DNA of 58,069 bases from Treponema zioleckii (GTDB lineage Bacteria > Spirochaetota > Spirochaetia > Treponematales > Treponemataceae), in assembly GCF_014737315.1 (NCBI RefSeq), contig NZ_JPUF01000017.1:1-58069 (forward strand). The letters run 5' to 3'. The notes beneath the pieces were generated by a model. That model was not told where the DNA came from. It was given only the letters and a program-made list of their open reading frames with translations, and searched no databases. A program made the translations under genes and the position numbers. Position 1 is the first letter of the stretch, and every line of letters begins with the position of its first letter. Positions 9,023 through 16,268 of this stretch are shown here, one piece after another.

Positions 9023-9844
9023 ATGACACAAAAAGAACGACGCACATATTTGATAACAGAACTCCTCAAAGAAGATAAGGGGAGTGCAGGCTTTAAGCTG
9101 GGTCTTGTGCCCGGAAATGAAGGCGGCTTTGTGATTCCTGTTGATGAAAAAAGTCAGCGCGATATACTCCGGGCTTTGATGAATATTCGTGGTCCATATT
9201 CCATTAGCGAAGACTTTTTGAGAATACAGGATGAGTACCTGCAGCAGGTTAATAAAGAGCGGGGGATTACGGATATTGCGGATTTGAGCCCGACGACGAG
9301 GAACCCAAAGCTATACCTCTGGCAAGGCGACATCACCACTCTAAAAGTTGATGCAATTGTTAATGCGGCAAATTCTGCGCTGCTTGGATGCTTTGCGCCG
9401 CTTCACATCTGCATCGACAACTGTATCCACACCTATGCAGGTATTCAGCTACGGCTTGCCTGTAACGAGCTGATGCAAAAGCAGGGACACGAGGAAGAAA
9501 CCGGGCTTTGCAAAATAACGCCGGCCTTTAATCTTCCAAGTCGTTATGTGCTTCATACTGTTGGCCCCATTATTTACACAAGCGTGGGAAAGCGCGAAAA
9601 GATTCTGCTTGCAAACTGCTACAAAAACTGCCTTGAAACTGCGTCTCAAAATCAGCTTGAATCGGTCGCTTTCTGCTGCATTTCAACCGGAGTATTCAGA
9701 TTCCCTGCTGACCTTGCTGCTCAGATTGCAGTTGAGACGGTTGAAATGTGGCTGGCAGAAAATCCAGATTCCAGCGTGAAGAAGGTTGTCTTCAATGTCT
9801 TTGGAAATAAGGATCTGGAGATTTATCAGGGGCTTTTACTTTAG
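9023..9844 (+). CDS. Zinc-containing macrodomain protein (ADP-ribosyl hydrolase)
   Basis: A 273-residue macrodomain protein with a 95-residue N-terminal extension. The macrodomain starts at LYLWQGDITTLKVDAIVNAAN (about 97-117), followed by CFAPLHICIDNCIH, where C123, H128 and C130 match the metal ligands of Zn-macrodomains. GVFRFP near residue 230 is the phosphate loop. These enzymes remove the ADP-ribose that SirTM adds, and the two genes are adjacent here, separated only by a repeat. An AGAGGAAAAGGAA Shine-Dalgarno precedes the ATG. No disruption seen. Function strongly supported by motif and neighbour. Confidence 0.88.
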   Translation: MTQKERRTYLITELLKEDKGSAGFKLGLVPGNEGGFVIPVDEKSQRDILRALMNIRGPYSISEDFLRIQDEYLQQVNKERGITDIADLSPTTRNPKLYLWQGDITTLKVDAIVNAANSALLGCFAPLHICIDNCIHTYAGIQLRLACNELMQKQGHEEETGLCKITPAFNLPSRYVLHTVGPIIYTSVGKREKILLANCYKNCLETASQNQLESVAFCCISTGVFRFPADLAAQIAVETVEMWLAENPDSSVKKVVFNVFGNKDLEIYQGLLL

Positions 9845-9857
9845 GGCGGGACGTCGA

Positions 9858-10337
9858 TTACAATTCATGATAATAAGGACAGATGTTTTCAAAATGTCCG
9901 TCCTTCATTCTAAATCCCTTTGGAATTGTGCCCAGCTGAACAAAGCCCAGTCGCTCATACAAATGGCGGGCGTGAATATTGCTTTCTACAACAGCATTGA
10001 ACTGAAGAACTCCATAGCCACATTTTTTTGCCTGGATAAGGCAGTCTTTTACAAGCTGTTCACCAATATGTTTTCCGCGGGCATAGGAAGCGACGGCATA
10101 GCTTGCATTACAGATGTGACCGCAGCGTCCAACATTGTTTGGATGAAGGATGTAAAGTCCATAAATTTTGCCATCTTCTTCTGCAACACAAGATAAGGTT
10201 TGTCCTGCAAAAAAAGCCTTGCCGCTTTCTGGAGTCAGCAGCTCTTCCTGCGGAAACGCAATTCCATCTTCTACAACCTCGTTCCAGATTTGAATCATTG
10301 CTGTAAGATCTTTTTCTGCGTATTTTCTGACTGTCAT
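9858..10337 (-). CDS. GNAT family N-acetyltransferase
   Basis: A 159-residue GNAT enzyme. The acetyl-CoA loop is around YARGKHIGEQLV and the C-terminal motif is ARHLYERLGFVQLGTI. The start at 10337 (MTVRKYAEKD) is chosen because AAAGGG lies just upstream; a Met nine codons earlier has no Shine-Dalgarno. The sequence is closest in style to phosphinothricin/amino-acid acetyltransferases (VRKYAEKDLTAMIQIWNEVV), so the substrate may be a small amine or a toxic amino-acid analogue. It is convergent with the macrodomain gene, with 13 bases between the stops. Confidence 0.85.
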   Translation of the reverse strand: MTVRKYAEKDLTAMIQIWNEVVEDGIAFPQEELLTPESGKAFFAGQTLSCVAEEDGKIYGLYILHPNNVGRCGHICNASYAVASYARGKHIGEQLVKDCLIQAKKCGYGVLQFNAVVESNIHARHLYERLGFVQLGTIPKGFRMKDGHFENICPYYHEL

Positions 10338-10433
10338 ATAAACCCTTTTATTTAAATATAACAAAAAACTGACTCAGAGAAAATAACAAAAAAACACAGT
10401 TGAACGCTATAAAAATAATGAACTGGAGTTAGA

Positions 10434-10876
10434 CTACCTGACTCTTACCCAGATTCCATCCCGTTTTTTATAAGTGTTTTCACCGCTCATAGTCCAGCTT
10501 CCGCTAATTCCATAAACTTTTGCCGTGAGTGTATGGGTGACTTTCATGTGCGAGGTGTCGCCATCCACACTGATTGAATAATCCTTTGTGTCCACTTTGA
10601 AGTAGTTTAGAGTTCCGTTCATGATTTCGCCAATGAACTCTTCGCGAGTCTGCTTTTTCCCGCTCATGTGGGTAAAGGTTAGGTTTTTGTCAAAGTATCG
10701 TTCCATTGCGGCCTGTCTTTTTTAATCATGGCATTGTTGATTGCTACATAGGCAGCATAAACTTCTTTTTCTTCTGTGGTCATTGGCGGAACTCCATTTC
10801 TTTGTTTTGATTCCTGGCCTGTGCAGACGGTAAGGGCCAGCACGAGCAGGAATATAAATGCGGGCAGTTTTTTCAT
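10434..10876 (-). pseudogene. Frameshifted NTF2/SnoaL-like (DUF4440-type) lipoprotein gene
   Basis: The first part starts with a signal sequence MKKLPAFIFLLVLALTVCTG (possible loose spirochaete lipobox at the Cys) and runs into NNAMIKKD. The second part, in another frame, begins about AAMERYFDKNLTFTHMSGKK and continues to the TAG near 10434. Together they make an exported NTF2-like protein of about 145 residues with the KNLTFTHMSGK segment characteristic of such small domains. The break is at a T6 run (A6 on the coding strand) at 10718-10723. It starts one base after the stop of the upstream aldo/keto reductase, so the two form an operon. Real frameshift or homopolymer error. Confidence 0.7.
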
Positions 10877-10877
10877 C

Positions 10878-11720
10878 TTAGGCTTTTTCAAAATCAGGCT
10901 TCCATGCGACAAACTGAAGGAGTTGCTCGTCAGTGCGGTGGTAGTAACGCTCACCTTTGTCGAGCTTTGCGATTTCTGCCATTTCTTCGCCGGTCAGTTC
11001 AAAGTCCATGATGTTCAGATTGTCTTTGATGTGGTCAACGTTCTTGCTTCCAGGAATCACCACAAAGCCCATCTGAACATGCCAGCGTAAAATCACCTGG
11101 GCTGGTGTTTTGCCGTATTTTTTGCCCAGTTCAGCAAAAACAGGCTCCTGAATCAAAGACTTGTCGCCGTGTCCAAGAGGATACCAGCTCATAAGACGGA
11201 TGTCATACTTGTCCAGAGTTATGCGTAAATTCTTCTGCGTAAAATATGGATGGGCTTCCACCTGAATGAACTGAGGGGCAATTTCCCATTTTGTCTCAAG
11301 TTCTTCTATATAGTTACCTTCAAAATTAGAAATGCCGATTGAGCGGGCTTTTCTTTCTTTCAGCGCCTTTTCAAGCTGACGGTAACCTGCAAGTCAGTTT
11401 CCGGCAGGCTGATGGATGTAGAGCAGGTCAACATAATCTACCCCAAGACGCTCAAGAGTTTCGTCAACAGCGTTCGGATTTTCGTATTCACTAGGCCAGA
11501 GCTTTGTAGAAAGAAAAACTTCGTTTCTTGCCGCGCCGCTTTCTTTGATTCCCCGACCGACAGCGCGCTCGTTTACATAAGCATTGGCAGTGTCGATAAG
11601 GCGGTAGCCCATCTTAAGAGCCTCGCGGGTGCTGTTCTGGGCATCTTTCGGTGAGAGCATAAATGTTCCAAGTCCGATTACAGGACAAGTAATTCCATTG
11701 TTAAGTTTGATTGTCTGCAT
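10878..11720 (-). pseudogene. Aldo/keto reductase with an in-frame TGA
   Basis: Two pieces in the same frame make one complete aldo/keto reductase of about 280 residues. The N-terminal 108 residues end QPAGN, then TGA at 11394-11396 (reverse strand), then LAGYRQLEKALKERKARSIG and on to the C-terminus at 10878. The catalytic tetrad is present: Asp and Tyr in LIDTANAYVNE, Lys in STKLW and His in IHQPAG. The NADPH site is in VVIPGSKN. One base separates a functional gene (TGG or GGA type codons) from this allele. It is cytosolic (no signal peptide), unlike the paralogues at 23.2 and 41.6 kb. Confidence 0.8.
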
Positions 11721-11771
11721 GTTGACTCTCCTGTCACTCCGAACTTGATTCGGAATCTGAATCTTGAATCA

Positions 11772-11845
11772 AATGTATCATGGAAGTCTGCCTTTTCAAT
11801 GGGCAGATTTTGACGATATGCGGGATAAGCGACAGATTTTGGAAA
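11772..11845 (-). promoter_or_regulatory. Activator-type promoter of the reductase operon, bipartite motif copy 1
   Basis: On the reverse strand TTGAAA (11794-11799) and TACATT (11772-11777) are spaced by 16 bases. Overlapping and upstream of the -35 is a bipartite element written on the forward strand as TTTTCAATGGGCA (11793-11805), 21 bases, then AAGCGACAGATTTTGGAAA (11827-11845). The same two blocks with the same 21-base spacing occur at 25418-25470 before another redox operon. The position just upstream of the -35 fits a class II activator, for example of the AraC or LysR type (inference). Confidence 0.75.
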
Positions 11846-11884
11846 AGTGCCTAATAATGTGCGTAGGGCGTATATAAATAAATT

Positions 11885-11993
11885 GGGCGTTCCCGCCACA
11901 AGTGGCGGTCGGGCTTTCCGCTATTCCGCTATCGCTTCAGCCTCTTCACTTCGTTGCGGTGGCCGCCTTCGGCGTGGCTACAATCCCTAACGC
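11885..11993 (-). repeat. GCGTTAGGGATTG palindromic repeat, copy 2
   Basis: Reverse orientation relative to copy 1: it begins GGGCGTTCCCGCC, has GGGCTTTCCG, the palindrome CCGCC/GGCGG and ends CAATCCCTAACGC. It lies between the aldo/keto reductase promoter and the HU-like gene. Confidence 0.8.
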
Positions 11994-12204
11994 AGAGATG
12001 CGTAAGAAATTAAAAAATCCCCTGTCGGAGCTGGCTTTGCAGACGAAGGGAATTTGCTTCATGTTCAGGCTTGCATCTGTTGCAACAAAGATTAGCAGCC
12101 GTGAATTAATTTTATGTCGCAGTTGTGAGTCTCTGCGAGACTGATATTGAGTACAAATTGTTTTTGCGCTACCTCAAGAAGCTGTACTTACTTCCTTGTG
12201 TAGC

Positions 12205-12561
12205 TCACATCAGACAGCTCTTTTTTAAGCTCGGCACTTGGGTAAAAAGGACACGCAGGTTCTTAATATCGTTCGAACTTACGTCCTCTGCCTTCTCGTG
12301 CCCAATCGAACTGAACGAGAGCTTAAATATTCCAAACTTGTTCAGTCTGATGCGGTTAGAACTTTTCAGGTACTGCGGCATCTTATCCAAGAAACTCTCG
12401 ATAACTGCTACAATATCTGCCGGGGTCAGCGTGCAGGACTTGGAAATTTCCTTAGCCAATGCATTGACATCGATTTCCTCGCCGTACTCAGCCGACGCAT
12501 AATACTTAGAATCCGCTTCTCGGTTGAGCGGGTTCTGTCTCTTTGTTACAGAATACATCAT
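12205..12561 (-). CDS. HU-related DNA-binding protein, probable 3' frameshift
   Basis: A 118-residue protein of the HU-related family common in Bacteroidetes and spirochaetes (VTKRQNPLNREADSKYYA, then ALAKEISKSCTLTPADIVAVIESFLDKMPQYL). The DNA-binding arm RIRLNKFGIFKLSFSS is present. The last residues QVPSLKKSCLM look out of frame. Adding one C to the CCC at 12240-12242 (reverse strand) would read FTPSAELKKELSDVSYTRK and stop at 12188, which is the usual family ending. Likely a single-base deletion, real or a consensus error. A nucleoid-like role or regulation of outer-membrane/polysaccharide loci is typical of the family. Confidence 0.8.
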   Translation of the reverse strand: MMYSVTKRQNPLNREADSKYYASAEYGEEIDVNALAKEISKSCTLTPADIVAVIESFLDKMPQYLKSSNRIRLNKFGIFKLSFSSIGHEKAEDVSSNDIKNLRVLFTQVPSLKKSCLM

Positions 12562-12611
12562 ATAATGTATCCTCCATGATTAAACTACTTTTGAAGTACC
12601 GTATAAGCACC

Positions 12612-12690
12612 TCCGCTAGCGATTTTTTTCTCTGGGAACTCCGACGGAGCCCATATCTTCGGCCGAAAGATACGTCTTAAAAGATAATAA
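12612..12690. repeat. Two-hairpin palindromic debris upstream of the HU-like gene
   Basis: Nested palindromes TGGG..CTCCG-A-CGGAG..CCCA and TATCTT-CGGCCG-AAGATA (one unpaired base) lie in a GC-richer patch. They resemble the hairpin elements found inside genes at 7.5 and 39.2 kb. No coding potential seen. Confidence 0.45.
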
Positions 12691-12748
12691 ATTCTGGTCA
12701 CAGTCGGCAAGTATTTTTTCTGAAAAATTTACGGAAGTTGTCGCGAAA

Positions 12749-12826
12749 TTCTCAGTGAGTTTTGCTCAAAAAGTCACTGAGTTTTTTTAAATTCTCACTG
12801 ACTTTTAAAAAATTCTCAGTGAGAAT
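12749..12826. terminator. Double inverted-repeat terminator region after ietS
   Basis: Two hairpins use the same sequence four times: CTCAGTGA (12751-12758) with TCACTGAG (12774-12781) followed by seven T, and ATTCTCACTGA (12791-12801) with TCAGTGAGAAT (12816-12826), a perfect 11-base stem. On the reverse strand it follows the ietS stop and could also act in that direction. The repeated CTCAGTGAG unit could alternatively be an operator. Confidence 0.6.
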
Positions 12827-12862
12827 TTGGAGAAAACTTGGCGTGTTTGTTTAATAGAATAT

Positions 12863-15076
12863 TTATTCGAATGTTAAATCAGTATCAGCTTTCGCATAAA
12901 CATCAAGTTTATTTTCAATAGTAATTCTGTTTACAATCCATTGTGAGAAAGTACATCGTTGGATAAACTCTTCAATTCTGTTTATTCCATTCATTTCTTT
13001 TAATGTTATAACTATTCCAAATCTAACTTTTGGTCTAGAACCTGTATTAGTTCTTTCTTTTGAAGTTAGACATATGCCCCAATAGTTTGAATTAAAGTTT
13101 TTTTTGGGAATAAGTCTTTTTTTTAGACTTTCTCGGATTATTTTTACATTATCCCATTTTCTGTAGTCGTCTCTAGCATTTTCTTCTGTAATCCATGCAG
13201 TATTTTTTGCATCTTGTAAGTCATTGTTTATTGATTCGATTCCCGATTCTGATACTCGTCCAAATTGCATGTTTAATTCTGTATTTGTGTAATCCACACC
13301 TTGATTTCTTGAGCAATCAGGAAAATAACACAATGTCGCTTTTGCTATGAATGGGAAAAAGCCCTTTTCCATAGGGACAGGAATGGTGTTGTTATAAGTT
13401 TTATAGTTGTCACAGATTCCATTGATAACAAATTTTATTTCATCATTTTGAGATTGGATAATATCAGAGATTTTTATAGGTACAACTCCATAACCGATTG
13501 TATCATTAATATTGTCATTTTTATTCCATTGAATTGCAGAATCAATAATTAATGCTTTTGCAACTTCTCTTGTCATTCCCATAATATGTATAAGATATGC
13601 AAGTTTCCTAGAAATCCAGGGAGCAGCAAAAGATGTTCCCGTGTTTTTTACGTCACCCTTTAGACCATTATATACAGTAAGTTCCTTATCTTTGTCGCCT
13701 CCATAATAACTTACATCGGGTTTCTTATAAAAAGAGAGAACTGGTCCTCTTCTTGAATATGAAGCTGGAGCTTTACTAAAATCAACCGAATTAACTACTA
13801 ATGAATTTATAGAATCTGCAGGTGAGCCTATAAAAGTCTGGTTTAATTCTTTGTTTTTATTTGTTCCAGCAACTACAAAAATTATATCATATTTGTATTG
13901 TAATTTATCCAATAGATAAGCCACAGGGGATATGAAATTTTTTTCTATTTCAAACATTGAGCCGAGACTTAAATTCCAAACTTTTATTTCAGTATTATTG
14001 GCAACTATTTCTTCTATACAATTTAATACTGTATATGCACTAAATCCATTTGCTGTGCCTACTCCGAAATGTCTTACTTTAAAGTGTCCACACCCATCGT
14101 CAAGTTCTGGATTTAAGGATGGACCGTCAACAATAATAGAAGATACATAGGTTCCATGCAGTGTATCATTTACTGTATGAGGAATTTCAGGTGAAAGCAT
14201 ATCTTTGAAGTCAACCCAAGGACTAAAATAAACACTCTCGTCAAATCCAGTATCAATTACACCGATGATTGGTTCTCCTTTTGGAAGCCGTATGGTTCTT
14301 TCTGTTGTAAAATCTTTTGAAATAAATTCATCAGAAGTAAGCGTTGAGAGATCTTTGACAGACATTGCAATTAAATAGGGAGCCTTTGCTTTTAATTCTG
14401 CATATTGAGCTGCGGTTAAATATAATGTATAGTCATCAATTATTTTTCCACGCTTATAATCAATATTTAGATTTTGCAGAATTTCCTTAGCCGTTTTTCC
14501 TGTATTATATAAAGTTACAATTGTTGGCTCTTCATAAGTCTTTCTTTCTGCATCAATATCTAAGCGTTCTATATAATAGGAATCAACTATACATCCAATA
14601 AAGGATGTCTTACTGATGGCAGAGCCTATTTTGATTTTCTTAAGGTTTATTTTTGTGAGGGTGTCATTTGTAATTTTGTTCCACCCCCTGTTTTTCATTA
14701 TTTCCGTACATAATTTTAATTTATCAGAAGCGGATTTCATTTCCTCAATGGAGAGACAATATGTAATGATATGTTTTATAGGATTTGTTTCTGTAAATTT
14801 TGCGCCTACAATTGTATTTTTATGAGGATGAAATAATTCTTGTATCCGATTGCTTTTTGCAACTATCTTGTTATAGTAAACAGTAAGTAATTTATCATTC
14901 AAGAGTGTGTCACTTGACCAAAAATTTATTACTGTCTGAATTTGATTTATTAATAGATTCAACTTTTCCAATGAAACAGATTCATTTATATCATTACCAG
15001 GAAGTTTTCGAGCACCAAAGGATTGAGAATTTTTTCTAGATTCGAAATGCCCTTTGAGCTGCAATAAGTCATTCAT
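12863..15076 (-). CDS. ietS: IetS-like subtilisin-family serine protease
   Basis: A 737-residue S8 peptidase without signal peptide, hence cytosolic. Catalytic residues are visible: D275 in IGVIDTGFD, H307 in DTLHGTYVSS, N406 in VVAGTNKN (oxyanion hole) and S482 in NTGTSFAAPW. The 250 residues before the catalytic domain and the 220 after are of unknown fold. It follows an AAA ATPase gene on the same strand. That subtilase-plus-AAA pair is the ietAS arrangement, first described as a plasmid stability module and later shown to protect against phage. GGAG lies upstream of the ATG. The ATPase partner probably controls protease activity; targets are unknown. Confidence 0.85.
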   Translation of the reverse strand: MNDLLQLKGHFESRKNSQSFGARKLPGNDINESVSLEKLNLLINQIQTVINFWSSDTLLNDKLLTVYYNKIVAKSNRIQELFHPHKNTIVGAKFTETNPIKHIITYCLSIEEMKSASDKLKLCTEIMKNRGWNKITNDTLTKINLKKIKIGSAISKTSFIGCIVDSYYIERLDIDAERKTYEEPTIVTLYNTGKTAKEILQNLNIDYKRGKIIDDYTLYLTAAQYAELKAKAPYLIAMSVKDLSTLTSDEFISKDFTTERTIRLPKGEPIIGVIDTGFDESVYFSPWVDFKDMLSPEIPHTVNDTLHGTYVSSIIVDGPSLNPELDDGCGHFKVRHFGVGTANGFSAYTVLNCIEEIVANNTEIKVWNLSLGSMFEIEKNFISPVAYLLDKLQYKYDIIFVVAGTNKNKELNQTFIGSPADSINSLVVNSVDFSKAPASYSRRGPVLSFYKKPDVSYYGGDKDKELTVYNGLKGDVKNTGTSFAAPWISRKLAYLIHIMGMTREVAKALIIDSAIQWNKNDNINDTIGYGVVPIKISDIIQSQNDEIKFVINGICDNYKTYNNTIPVPMEKGFFPFIAKATLCYFPDCSRNQGVDYTNTELNMQFGRVSESGIESINNDLQDAKNTAWITEENARDDYRKWDNVKIIRESLKKRLIPKKNFNSNYWGICLTSKERTNTGSRPKVRFGIVITLKEMNGINRIEEFIQRCTFSQWIVNRITIENKLDVYAKADTDLTFE

Positions 15077-15078
15077 AT

Positions 15079-15178
15079 TTACATCTCCTGTAATTGTCGT
15101 GAAACATGGCTTTTAGAAATGCCTGTAAGAATTTCTATTTCTCTTACTGTAAAATTATGTTCTTGTAAATCTTTTAGG
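15079..15178 (-). other. Out-of-frame helix-turn-helix tail of ietA
   Basis: Directly after the ietA stop, one frame over, the strand encodes about 33 residues, NLKDLQEHNF then TVREIEILTGISKSHVSRQ, ending LQEM and a TAA two bases before the ietS ATG. This is a clear helix-turn-helix. Adding one A to the AAA near 15180 would fuse it in frame to the ATPase. The 3' end of ietA is therefore probably frameshifted here. Confidence 0.65.
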
Positions 15179-16115
15179 TTATTTGGTTCTTTCCTGTTAT
15201 ATTTTTATAAAGTTTGACCAGATAATCAAATTCTTCCCCAATTGTGCTAAAAGCCAGCGATGTCTTTATAAGATTTTTTAGTTCACCTGGATAAGGCAAT
15301 TTTGGCATAAGTGCCATAATCTTTCTAAATAGTTTTTTGTTTTTTCCAGCCCCTTTAATTTTGGGTAGATAGTAATCAAGTATTATATCTGCAATCTCAA
15401 GCAAATCGTCATTTGTATAACGATTAAAATCAATAATTGTATCAAACCTGCGGGACAGAGCTTTGTCAAAATTTGAAAAAAGATTTGTAGTCGCTATAAG
15501 AACAATTTTTTCATTCAGCGTATCAAATCCCTTTAATATTGAAGATGTAGCACGCCCCATTTCTCTTAAATCATTTGTATTCGTCCTGTCCAACGCAATC
15601 GCATCAATTTCGTCAAACAGTATGACTACCTTTTCTGGATGTGATAGGTTATTCAGTTCATCAAATACAGTTGCAATGTTTTTTGAAGTTTGTCCCAACT
15701 TGCTGTCAATGATGGAATCAAAATCAACCGAATAAAGTTCTCTTTCTAATAGTCTTGCAACCTGCTTTGCAGATTCTGTCTTACCTGTTCCAGGGGCTCC
15801 GTGAAAGAGGAATTTATTTATTCCGATATTATGTCCTACCGCATTTACAAGTCCTATTAAATCATCTTTTATTACCTCTGGTAGAGGAAGCGGTTCTTGT
15901 GTGGGAATAATTTTCTTGAAAAAATCAGATTTTCCTTCCAGCATCTGTGGCACAAACGTATTTAAGCCTGAGAGCAATGACAGAATGTATTCTGAGAGCT
16001 GGACATCACCCTCGGAATCAAATTCCTTTGCTATTTGATATGCCTGGGCTCTAAATCCTGCATCGTTATTTTCTGAGTAACACTTAATAAGATTTAAAAC
16101 ATCTTTCTTTTTCAT
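15174..16115 (-). CDS. ietA: IetA-like AAA ATPase
   Basis: A 313-residue AAA+ ATPase (start at MKKKDVLN, position 16115, chosen because the upstream 17 codons overlap the promoter). Walker A GAPGTGKT at 106-113, Walker B ILFDEID around 166-171, sensor 1 ATTN at 208-211 and the SRRFD arginine finger at 221-225 are all present. The N-terminal 80 residues are helical. It pairs with the subtilase downstream as an ietAS defence/stability module. The visible stop may be premature: an HTH-coding tail lies in the next frame before ietS, which suggests that the intact protein also binds DNA and might autoregulate from the adjacent operator-like region. Confidence 0.83.
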   Translation of the reverse strand: MKKKDVLNLIKCYSENNDAGFRAQAYQIAKEFDSEGDVQLSEYILSLLSGLNTFVPQMLEGKSDFFKKIIPTQEPLPLPEVIKDDLIGLVNAVGHNIGINKFLFHGAPGTGKTESAKQVARLLERELYSVDFDSIIDSKLGQTSKNIATVFDELNNLSHPEKVVILFDEIDAIALDRTNTNDLREMGRATSSILKGFDTLNEKIVLIATTNLFSNFDKALSRRFDTIIDFNRYTNDDLLEIADIILDYYLPKIKGAGKNKKLFRKIMALMPKLPYPGELKNLIKTSLAFSTIGEEFDYLVKLYKNITGKNQIT

Positions 16116-16136
16116 ATTACGCCATCCACAGAAATC

Positions 16137-16210
16137 ATTATATATTATAATGGGACAAAATGTCAATTTTAAGGGACATGAATTGACAAAAAAACTTTTT
16201 TCTGTATTAT
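16137..16210. promoter_or_regulatory. Divergent promoters between ietA and hsdM with repeated operator units
   Basis: Reverse promoter for ietA: TTGACA (complement of 16161-16166), 18-base spacer, TATAAT (complement of 16137-16142). Forward promoter for hsdM: TTGACA (16183-16188), 16-base spacer, TATTAT (16205-16210). Between them GGGACA occurs twice (16152 and 16173), with inverted TGTCAATT (16161-16168) and AATTGACA (16181-16188) over the two -35 boxes. A protein bound there would control both operons at once. Confidence 0.7.
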
Positions 16211-16268
16211 GTGATTGGCATTCTGTAGATAGTAAAAATGTTGACGATAGGAGATTATTGAAATAATT

